Of a stretch of DNA of 6,683 bases, positions 1 to 5,993 are shown piece by piece. Positions within the stretch are counted from its first letter, which is position 1. Each line of letters opens with the position of its first letter. A program made the position numbers and the translations under genes. Under the pieces are notes generated by a model. It was not told where the DNA came from, did not search any database, and was given only the letters and a program-made list of their open reading frames with translations. Source of the DNA: an uncultured Bacteroidales bacterium (GTDB taxonomy: Bacteria; Bacteroidota; Bacteroidia; Bacteroidales; UBA932); contig CAJGBW010000061.1 in the NCBI GenBank assembly GCA_904501835.1, forward strand, positions 1 through 6,683. The letters run 5' to 3'.

Positions 1-236
1 CTCGCTTCATTGCACACCATTTCAACCCCCGCTACGCCATCAACATGGACGGCGGTGGTTCTTCCTGCCTTTGCATCAGAGGCCGTGGTGAACCGTCCAA
101 CAATGTGGTCAACTACCCTACCGACAATGATACCTTCGACCACCTCGGCATCCGCTCTGTCAATTCACACTTCTATGTAACCTACGACGAACCTCAAGAC
201 GAGGTCGGCGGTGAAGGAGAAGAAGGAAACATGTAG
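1..236 (+). CDS. Phosphodiester glycosidase (NAGPA-like) family protein, C-terminal fragment
   Basis: The gene enters from the left edge; its frame runs from base 3, giving 77 visible residues and a TAG stop at 234-236. The visible part has the hallmark INMDGGGSS segment followed by CLCIRGRG, a VVNYPTDN stretch and a closing RSVNSHFYVTYDE strand. This is the C-terminal end of the NAGPA/phosphodiester-glycosidase fold, whose founding member is the human enzyme that removes GlcNAc from GlcNAc-phosphomannose. Bacterial members are usually exported and are thought to act on sugar phosphodiesters, for example in cell-envelope polymers, but the substrate cannot be read here. The last 13 or so residues are acidic and glycine-rich (DEVGGEGEEG), a likely disordered tail. 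The signal peptide and most of the domain lie outside the window. The ATG at 45 is an internal methionine in the GGGSS motif, not a start. Family call fairly sure; substrate unknown. Confidence 0.85.
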   Translation, partial: RFIAHHFNPRYAINMDGGGSSCLCIRGRGEPSNNVVNYPTDNDTFDHLGIRSVNSHFYVTYDEPQDEVGGEGEEGNM

Positions 237-256
237 AGAAAGTACAGAAAAAATTG

Positions 257-264
257 TAATTTTG
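257..264 (+). promoter_or_regulatory. Bacteroidota-type -7 promoter element before the GH13 gene
   Basis: TAATTTTG matches the Bacteroidota primary-sigma -7 consensus TAnnTTTG exactly. No clear TTG-type -33 element sits 19-21 bases upstream, where the sequence is A-rich. The element ends only 4 bases before the ATG at 269. Transcription normally starts a few bases after the -7 box, so the transcript would begin at or next to the start codon. If real, the mRNA is leaderless or nearly so. Inference from consensus only. Confidence 0.5.
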
Positions 265-268
265 CCCC

Positions 269-1819
269 ATGGGAAAGTTCAATATCTATCAGGTATTGCC
301 TCGCCTATGGGGCAATTCTCGTTTTTCAGACTGGCAGAAAGCGGAGTTTGACTATTTGAAGTGGCTGGGTATGAGCCATGTATGGTTTACCGGCGTCTTG
401 CGTCATGCACGCGGCAAGGCCTTTGTCAAGGGAGATCCCGGTTCGCCTTATGCCATCTGCGACTATTACGATGTAAACCCCTATCTGGCAGATGATGAAA
501 GCCGCCGAATGGAAGAATTCGAGGCCCTTATCGCCCGTACGCACGAAGCCGGACTGAAAATCATCATCGACTTTGTTCCCAACCACGTTGCGCGTGATTA
601 TTTTTCTGCCGCAGCCCCCGACGGCGTCCGTTCTTTGGGCGCAGACGATGATTGCAGCGTACATTGGAAAGCGGAAAACGACTTCTACTACTATCCGGGC
701 ATCCGTCTGCAACTGCCCGTGGAGCCCAACGCTTCACAAGCGCCTTATATTGAAGAACCTGCCAAAGCCAGCGGCAATTGTTTCACACCCTCTCCGGGTA
801 AAAACGACTGGTACGAGACTGTACGCCTGAACTACTGCCCTTTCCACACCCCGACCTGGGACAAGATGTATGAAATTGTACGTTTCTGGGCACAGAAAGG
901 GGTCGATGGTTTCCGCTGCGACATGGTGGAACTCGTTCCTGCCCCCTTCTTCCAATGGATGATTGCCAAAATCAAAGAAGAATTCCCCTCCGTCATCTTT
1001 GTGGCGGAAGTTTATGAAAGAGCGGGTTACTCCCACTATATCAATGAAATCGGCTTTGACTATCTCTACCATAAAACAGGCTTCTACGACACGGTCCGTG
1101 CCATTACCGAATATAACATCCATCCCGAGGGACAAAGGCCCTGGAATGCTTCTGCGCAATGCTTAAGCCAAGATTGGCAACAAGTGGATGCCATACAAAA
1201 TCAGTTGCTCTGTTTCCTAGAAAATCATGATGAGCAACGCGTCGCCTCGGATTTTTATGCCGGGAAAGCCCCCAGAGGGTTGGCTGCATTGGGATTTTCG
1301 CTCTATTTCAACCGCGCCCCGTTCATGCTTTATTTCGGTCAGGAAGTAGGCGAAAGAGGCATGGAGCAAGAGGGCTTCAGCGGTCTGGACGGACGCACAA
1401 CGATTTTTGATTCGTGGACCATCGACAGCATCAGTCGCCTCAACAAGGTCATTGCCCAACGAGCTTGGGAAAACGGCGGCATCAACGAATTGACAGAAGC
1501 CGGATTATCCGTGCGGGAAGCCGAATTGCTCTGTCGATACAGTCAGGCCCTTCAAATGGCCGTAGAAGACAAGGCGCTGCGCGAAGGAAGCAGCTTTGAC
1601 CTGAATTGGGTGCAGCAGGACAACAAGGATGAACTGTTCTCTTTCCTGCGCCACAAAGACGATCACACCGTGCTGGTAGTTTGTAATTTCTCTGCGAAAA
1701 AAAGACAGACGCGGGTATTGATACCACAGGAAGCAAAAGATTACGTAGGAAATCAAAGTTTACCCGATTCGGTAAAAGTCTGCATCAAGGGCTTTGATTT
1801 CGCAGTTGTCATTTTATAG
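269..1819 (+). CDS. Cytoplasmic GH13 alpha-amylase-family glycoside hydrolase
   Basis: This 516-residue protein is an alpha-glucan-type retaining enzyme of family GH13. All four conserved GH13 regions are present and intact: region I DFVPNH (101-106), region II GFRCDMVE (214-221) with Arg216 and nucleophile Asp218, region III VAEVYE (245-250) with acid/base Glu247, and region IV ENHDE (318-322) with His320 and stabiliser Asp321. The (beta/alpha)8 barrel starts near residue 6 (IYQVLPRLWGN) and a C-terminal beta domain covers about 455-516 (ELFSFLRH, VLVVCNFS). There is no signal peptide, so it should act in the cytoplasm, unlike SusG-type surface amylases. Substrate and product are not evident; hydrolase or transglycosylase on maltodextrin, glycogen or another alpha-glucoside are all possible. 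The ATG at 269 is favoured because the barrel's first strand starts at once after it. No Shine-Dalgarno is seen. It lies 32 bases after the glycosidase gene but probably has its own promoter. Family call very sure; specificity open. Confidence 0.93.
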   Translation: MGKFNIYQVLPRLWGNSRFSDWQKAEFDYLKWLGMSHVWFTGVLRHARGKAFVKGDPGSPYAICDYYDVNPYLADDESRRMEEFEALIARTHEAGLKIIIDFVPNHVARDYFSAAAPDGVRSLGADDDCSVHWKAENDFYYYPGIRLQLPVEPNASQAPYIEEPAKASGNCFTPSPGKNDWYETVRLNYCPFHTPTWDKMYEIVRFWAQKGVDGFRCDMVELVPAPFFQWMIAKIKEEFPSVIFVAEVYERAGYSHYINEIGFDYLYHKTGFYDTVRAITEYNIHPEGQRPWNASAQCLSQDWQQVDAIQNQLLCFLENHDEQRVASDFYAGKAPRGLAALGFSLYFNRAPFMLYFGQEVGERGMEQEGFSGLDGRTTIFDSWTIDSISRLNKVIAQRAWENGGINELTEAGLSVREAELLCRYSQALQMAVEDKALREGSSFDLNWVQQDNKDELFSFLRHKDDHTVLVVCNFSAKKRQTRVLIPQEAKDYVGNQSLPDSVKVCIKGFDFAVVIL

Positions 1820-1835
1820 AAAATTTGTATTTTTG
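1806..1835 (+). promoter_or_regulatory. Bacteroidota-type promoter for the GNAT/ferredoxin/AKR operon
   Basis: A -33-like TTG at 1806-1808 lies inside the last codons of the GH13 gene. A perfect -7 box, TATTTTTG, is at 1828-1835. The 19-base spacer between them matches the Bacteroidota arrangement (TTG, about 19-21 bases, TAnnTTTG). Transcription from about 1840 would leave a 5' leader of about 35 bases before the ATG at 1875. This is the best-formed promoter in the window. Confidence 0.7.
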
Positions 1836-1839
1836 TGAA

Positions 1840-1859
1840 CTAAACCTAACCTAATTTAG
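1840..1859 (+). repeat. Short CTAAA/CCTAA/CCTAA repeat and weak inverted repeat in the operon leader
   Basis: Three near-identical pentamers lie head to tail: CTAAA at 1840, CCTAA at 1845 and CCTAA at 1850. The first pentamer also pairs with TTTAG at 1855-1859, so CTAAA and TTTAG could form a 5-bp stem with a 10-base loop. It sits where transcription should begin. It could be a minor leader structure or an operator half, but it is short and AT-rich and may be chance. Confidence 0.25.
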
Positions 1860-1874
1860 CATAGATTATTTATT

Positions 1875-3011
1875 ATGTCGTTGATAATCAAGGAAGTATC
1901 ATCCAATAAAGAGTGGAAAGATTTCATTCGTTTTCCAGAAAAACTCTACAAAGATAATCCCTATTACGTTCCCTCCCTTGAATTTGATGTCAAGGACACT
2001 TTAAGCCCCAAAAGCAATCCTGCCTACGATTTCTGCGAGGCGAAAATGTACCTTGCTTATCGTGACGGAGAATGTGTCGGACGCGTAGCTGCCATTGTAA
2101 ACAATCTGGCCAACGAGCAGTGGAATCACAAAGAAGTCCGCTTCGGTTGGTTTGACTTTATCGATGATAAAGAGGTGTCCGCCGCTTTGGTGGCCAAAGT
2201 AGAAGAATTTGGCCGCGAAAAAGGCATGGAAGACATTGTGGGCCCGCTTGGATTCACCGATTTTGACCCGGAAGGTATGTTGGTGGAAGGATACGACCGC
2301 ATGAGCACCATGGCGCTGATTTACAACCATCCTTACTACGTCGAGCATATTGAGGCTTTGGGATTTGCCAAAGATGTCGATTGGATAGAAATCCGCATTG
2401 AACTCCCTGAAAAACTTCCCGAAAAATTCATTCGCGTGGCGGAGTTCATACAAAAACGAAGCAAGGTACACATCCAGCCGGTGACCAAGAAGATGATTAA
2501 GAAAGAGCACTACGGCGAAAAACTCTTTGCGCTTATCAACGAATGCTATAAAAAGTTGTACGACTTTACGGTTTTGCCCGAAAAGATGATACGCAAATAC
2601 ATGGATTTCTACCTTGGATTGCTCCCCTTGAAATATGTTTCCTGCGTAGAAAATGAAAAAGGCGAATTGGTTGCTTTTGGCGTGGTGATGCCTTCACTGG
2701 CCAAAGTCCTGCAGAAGACACGCGGAAAACTGTTCCCTTTTGGTTGGATTCATCTGGCCAAAGCCCTGTATTTCAAATACGATGACACCTTGGAAATGTT
2801 GTTGGTCGGTGTGCATCCCAATTACCGCGACTCCGGAATCAATTCATTGGTATTCACCGATTTGTTTGACCGCGCTGTACGAGACGGATTCCGTCATGCA
2901 GAGACCAACGCCATTTTGGAGACCAACGTGAAGAACATTGCCCAATGGACTTTATTCCCTCACGAAATCAAGAAACGCCGCCGTTCTTATAAAAAGAAAT
3001 TGGAGGCATAA
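1875..3011 (+). CDS. Double GNAT-fold protein (putative N-acyltransferase), YghO-like
   Basis: This 378-residue soluble protein resembles the uncharacterised GNAT-type family that, from memory, includes E. coli YghO. The N-terminal half has a GNAT-like strand pair (MYLAYRDGECVGRVAAIVN, 58-76), the FGWFDFIDD turn (90-98) and the family signature GPLGFTDFDPEGMLVEGYD (123-141). The C-terminal half has a second GNAT-like core: GELVAFGVVMPSL (263-275), then MLLVGVHPNYRDSGINSLVF (308-327). The latter resembles the acetyl-CoA-binding motif A (V-P-x-YR-x-x-G), and ETNAILETN (343-351) follows. The tail is strongly basic (KKRRRSYKKK, 366-375). There is no signal peptide or membrane segment. It may transfer an acyl group from acyl-CoA, but no substrate is known and one half may be structural only. 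A good promoter precedes it, and its TAA overlaps the next gene's ATG by one base, so it is co-transcribed with the redox pair. Fold call good; function unknown. Confidence 0.8.
   Translation: MSLIIKEVSSNKEWKDFIRFPEKLYKDNPYYVPSLEFDVKDTLSPKSNPAYDFCEAKMYLAYRDGECVGRVAAIVNNLANEQWNHKEVRFGWFDFIDDKEVSAALVAKVEEFGREKGMEDIVGPLGFTDFDPEGMLVEGYDRMSTMALIYNHPYYVEHIEALGFAKDVDWIEIRIELPEKLPEKFIRVAEFIQKRSKVHIQPVTKKMIKKEHYGEKLFALINECYKKLYDFTVLPEKMIRKYMDFYLGLLPLKYVSCVENEKGELVAFGVVMPSLAKVLQKTRGKLFPFGWIHLAKALYFKYDDTLEMLLVGVHPNYRDSGINSLVFTDLFDRAVRDGFRHAETNAILETNVKNIAQWTLFPHEIKKRRRSYKKKLEA
3001..3006 (+). promoter_or_regulatory. Shine-Dalgarno-like TGGAGG before the NapH/NapG-like gene
   Basis: TGGAGG lies 4 bases before the ATG at 3011, within the last codons of the GNAT gene. 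GGAGG complements the 16S rRNA 3' end, though the spacing is shorter than ideal and Bacteroidota seldom rely on such sites. Together with the TAATG stop/start overlap it suggests translational coupling. It may also be only the Leu-Glu-Ala coding sequence. Confidence 0.35.
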
Positions 3012-4525
3012 TGAAACAAAAAGGGACACTCAGGCTCATCCGCATCTTCTTTGCCGGCTTCTTCTTCATTGGCATTACCCTGCTCCTGTTAGACACAAGC
3101 GGCGTACTATATCGTTATCTATCCTGGATTGCAAAATTGCAATTCCTGCCGGCAGTTTTGGCTGTTAACCTCAGCATTGTCCTCCCTTTGTTGGCTCTAA
3201 CGCTGCTGTTTGGCCGTTTTTACTGCTCAACTCTATGCCCCTTGGGCGTGTGGCAGGATGTCGTGTCGCATTGCGCTGACAAACAGACTCCCCACCGTTT
3301 TCGTTACAGTCACAATAAAAAATGGCTGCGATTGTTCTTTTTGTGCGTGGCCTTGGTCGGCATTTTCAGTTCACTCAACATTCTGCTAAGCCTATTGGCC
3401 CCTTATAGCATCTGGGGACGCATTGTCACCCATGTATTTCAGCCGCTTTGGGGCTATCTCACCCAAATTATTTCCCATATAGAGCAACATTTTGAGCTCT
3501 ATTACACCTTTCCCCGAGAAGTCTATCTCAAAAGTTTGGTGGGACTCATATCCTCGCTATTTTTCCTGCTGATAATCAGTTTATTGGCTTGGAAAAAAGG
3601 TCGAGTCTGGTGCAATGAAGTCTGCCCCGTAGGAACCGTATTGGGCTACACCGCCAAATTTGCACTCTTCAAACCAAGCATCGACTACAAAAAGTGTATC
3701 GGATGTAAGAAATGTGAAAGAAACTGCAAGGCCTCCTGTATCAATATCAAAGCCCATAAAGTCGATTACAGCCGTTGCGTGGATTGTTTCAATTGTATCT
3801 CTCAATGCCCCGTAGGTGCTATTTCTTATGCATCCACTTGGAAAATCAAGCCGCAAAAACAATCCGATACAGCCTCCAAGCCGGATATGAAACGACGCGC
3901 CCTGCTGACCAGCCTGGCGGTCGCCCTTCCGGCCCAAGCCCTTGCCCAAAAAGTAGATGGCGGACTGACGCTGCTGGAAAAGAAAAAAACGCCCGAAAGA
4001 AAAGTTGTGCCCGTTCCTGCCGGAAGCGTCAGCATAGACAATATGGAGAAGCGTTGTACGGCCTGCGGACTCTGTGTCAGCAAATGTCCGGCACAGGTCC
4101 TGAAACCTTCCACCGAACTTCACAACCTGATGCAGACCACCATGACATTCGACAAAGGGTATTGCCGTCCTGAATGTACGGTCTGCTCGCAAGTCTGTCC
4201 GACGGGCGCCATTCTGAAAATTACCCCGGAAGAAAAAAGTGCCATTCACATTGGTCACGCCGTTTGGATCAAAGAGAGTTGTCTGCCGTTTGCAGAGGGA
4301 GAAAGTTGTGGAAATTGTGCCAGACATTGTCCGGTTGGGGCTATCCGTATGGTGAAAATCAGCGACAGCGGACTATCCGGAAAAGGCGCACCTGACGAAA
4401 ATTTGCGCATTCCCCTTGTCAATGAATCGCGTTGCATCGGTTGTGGTGCCTGTGAACATTATTGCCCTACCCGTCCTTTGAGTTCCATCTATGTAGAGGG
4501 ACATTTGCAGCATAGAATTGATTAA
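3011..4525 (+). CDS. Membrane polyferredoxin, NapH-NapG-like fusion with six 4Fe-4S motifs
   Basis: This 504-residue protein has two halves. Residues 1-290 resemble NapH: four likely membrane helices (about 12-27, 47-67, 106-130, 175-193), two CxxxCP motifs right after helices 2 and 4 (YCSTLCP 71-77, CNEVCP 201-206), then two 4Fe-4S motifs (C229/C232/C235/C239, which lacks the usual following proline, and C256/C259/C262/C266-P). Residues 293-504 resemble NapG: a Tat-like stretch (KRRALLT 294-300, hydrophobic run, ALA-Q at 310-313), then four 4Fe-4S motifs (349/352/355/359, 385/389/392/396, 424/433/436/440, 475/478/481/485). In Nap systems NapH and NapG are separate proteins passing quinol electrons to periplasmic nitrate reductase; no NapA or NapB is seen here. 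With four helices the first clusters face the cytoplasm, and the internal Tat-like segment could place the last four outside. It may be one fused chain, or a second product may start at the internal ATG at 3887. It probably feeds electrons to the aldo/keto reductase 15 bases downstream. Electron-transfer role sure; donor, acceptor and topology inferred. Confidence 0.9.
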   Translation: MKQKGTLRLIRIFFAGFFFIGITLLLLDTSGVLYRYLSWIAKLQFLPAVLAVNLSIVLPLLALTLLFGRFYCSTLCPLGVWQDVVSHCADKQTPHRFRYSHNKKWLRLFFLCVALVGIFSSLNILLSLLAPYSIWGRIVTHVFQPLWGYLTQIISHIEQHFELYYTFPREVYLKSLVGLISSLFFLLIISLLAWKKGRVWCNEVCPVGTVLGYTAKFALFKPSIDYKKCIGCKKCERNCKASCINIKAHKVDYSRCVDCFNCISQCPVGAISYASTWKIKPQKQSDTASKPDMKRRALLTSLAVALPAQALAQKVDGGLTLLEKKKTPERKVVPVPAGSVSIDNMEKRCTACGLCVSKCPAQVLKPSTELHNLMQTTMTFDKGYCRPECTVCSQVCPTGAILKITPEEKSAIHIGHAVWIKESCLPFAEGESCGNCARHCPVGAIRMVKISDSGLSGKGAPDENLRIPLVNESRCIGCGACEHYCPTRPLSSIYVEGHLQHRID

Positions 4526-4540
4526 TCCCGCCCCAAGAAT

Positions 4541-5908
4541 ATGAACCGCAGAGAATTTATCAAGACAAGCCTGTTGGCCTCCAGCGCCCTTGCACTATCC
4601 TCCTGCATCAGAGGCGGATTCAAAACGGGCTCCGACACGCAGAAAGCCATGGAAATGCGTACAGACAGCCACGGAACGGCGGTTTCCCTTTTGGGCTATG
4701 GCTGTATGCGATGGCCCACGATTCCGCCGCAGAAAGGTCAGGAAGACAAGCGCGAAATTGACCAGGAGATGGTGAACAGATTGGTGGATTATGCCCTTGA
4801 AAACGGGGTAAACTATTTTGATACCGCCCCCGTCTATTGCCAAGGACAGTCTGAAAAAGCCACAGCCACCGCCCTGCTTCGTCACCCCCGCAATTCCTAT
4901 CTGATTGCCACCAAACTGTCCAACCAAAATGGCGATAAGACGCTCTCGGAAGGACAAAAGATGTTTGAGAACTCCTTGTCGATTTTCCAGACCGATCACA
5001 TCGATTATCTCCTGCTTCACAACCTTGGCGGAGAAGAAGCCTTCAAAGAAAGATTTTTGGATAACGGCCTGCTGGATTGGCTGATGGAGCAACGAAAAAA
5101 AGGCCGTATCCGCAATTTGGGTTTTTCTTTCCACGGTGCCCCAGCGGGCTTTGACGCCATCCTGAACTGGCACGAAAAAGTTCATTGGGATTTTGTGCAG
5201 ATTCAGATGAACTATATCGACTGGAAGCATGCCGGCCAAAGTGGTTCCTGGCAAGGAAAACGCGCCGCCAATGCGGAATATCTATATGGAAAATTGGCCG
5301 AAAAAGACATTCCCGTCGTCATTATGGAACCCTTGCTCGGAGGCCGTCTGGCCAATCTCCCGGAAGGCCCGACCCAGCGTTTGAAGAAAAGAGAACCCGA
5401 ACTGAGCGTTGCCTCCTGGGCTTTTCGTTTCAGCGGAAGTTTTCCCAAAGTCCTCACCATTCTCAGCGGCATGACCTATATGGAGCATCTGCAAGACAAC
5501 ATCGAGACATTCAGCCATTTCCGCCCTTTAAGCGAAGAAGACAAGAGTTTTTTGGAGGAAACAGCCCGCATGATACTCAACTTCCCGCTGATTGATTGTA
5601 CGGATTGTCAATACTGCATGCCTTGTCCCTACGGTATCAACATTCCCCGTATCTTCGCCCACTACAACCACTGCGTCAATGAAGACTACATTCCGCAGGA
5701 CAGCACCAGCAAGGATTATAGGGAAAAACGAAGGGCCTATCTCATTCATTATGACCGCATTGTACCCCGCGAACGACAAGCCGGACACTGCATCCAATGC
5801 GGAGAATGTCTCAAACACTGTCCCCAGCAAATCGACATTCCCAAAATGATGCAGAAAATCGATCGCTACACAGAAAAACTGCGCCGCGAAAATCCTGCCG
5901 AAATATAA
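4541..5908 (+). CDS. Tat-exported lipoprotein aldo/keto reductase with C-terminal 4Fe-4S ferredoxin domain
   Basis: This 455-residue protein starts with a Tat-type signal, RREFIK (3-8), and a hydrophobic run ending in the lipobox LSSC with Cys22. It is probably exported folded and lipid-anchored. Residues about 45-340 form an aldo/keto reductase barrel with the full tetrad: Asp94 and Tyr99 (NYFDTAPVY, then GQSE), Lys125 (IATKLSN) and His160 (LLLHNLG). The nicotinamide cofactor regions also look kept (IMEPLLGGRL 261-270; ILSGMTYMEHLQDN 307-320). The C-terminus adds two cluster motifs: C353/C356/C359/C362-P and C417/C420/C423/C427-P. AKRs usually use free NADPH, which is not expected outside the cytoplasm. 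A bound cofactor or electrons from its ferredoxin domain would resolve this, as with Zymomonas glucose-fructose oxidoreductase, a Tat substrate carrying NADP. The gene follows the NapH/NapG-like gene by 15 bases, its likely electron partner. Substrate unknown. Domain calls very sure; export strongly indicated by the signal. Confidence 0.92.
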   Translation: MNRREFIKTSLLASSALALSSCIRGGFKTGSDTQKAMEMRTDSHGTAVSLLGYGCMRWPTIPPQKGQEDKREIDQEMVNRLVDYALENGVNYFDTAPVYCQGQSEKATATALLRHPRNSYLIATKLSNQNGDKTLSEGQKMFENSLSIFQTDHIDYLLLHNLGGEEAFKERFLDNGLLDWLMEQRKKGRIRNLGFSFHGAPAGFDAILNWHEKVHWDFVQIQMNYIDWKHAGQSGSWQGKRAANAEYLYGKLAEKDIPVVIMEPLLGGRLANLPEGPTQRLKKREPELSVASWAFRFSGSFPKVLTILSGMTYMEHLQDNIETFSHFRPLSEEDKSFLEETARMILNFPLIDCTDCQYCMPCPYGINIPRIFAHYNHCVNEDYIPQDSTSKDYREKRRAYLIHYDRIVPRERQAGHCIQCGECLKHCPQQIDIPKMMQKIDRYTEKLRRENPAEI

Positions 5909-5939
5909 GCCCAATCCGCTGCTTTTTTCTAAAGAAAAA

Positions 5940-5971
5940 TTCGCTTATTTCAAATGTGCTTCGTATCTTTG
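5940..5971 (+). promoter_or_regulatory. Bacteroidota-type promoter for ffh
   Basis: The -7 box TATCTTTG at 5964-5971 matches TAnnTTTG. A degenerate -33 candidate, TTCG at 5940-5943, lies 20 bases upstream. Transcription from about 5976 would give a leader of under 20 bases to the ATG at 5994. The region between the AKR stop and ffh is 85 bases and AT-rich, as expected of a promoter region; no convincing terminator was found in it. Confidence 0.6.
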
Positions 5972-5993
5972 TATGATATTCACAAAATGAAGT

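Noticed and set aside
2001..2510. 169-codon open frame on the minus strand
   Set aside because: It is antisense to the GNAT-fold gene, with no motif, promoter or start context of its own.
3581..4327. 248-codon open frame on the minus strand
   Set aside because: It lies wholly opposite the cysteine-rich ferredoxin coding region and its translation shows no recognisable motif; it is best explained as a codon-usage shadow.
3011..4525. Periplasmic nitrate reductase (nap) operon
   Set aside because: Only NapH/NapG-like electron carriers are seen; no NapA, NapB, NapC, NapD or NapF gene accompanies them in the window, and the next gene is an aldo/keto reductase.
5924..5939. TTTTTC/GAAAAA inverted repeat after the aldo/keto reductase gene, a possible terminator
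   Set aside because: The 6-bp stem is almost all A-T with a 4-base loop and no T-run after it on the + strand, so it is too weak to call a terminator.
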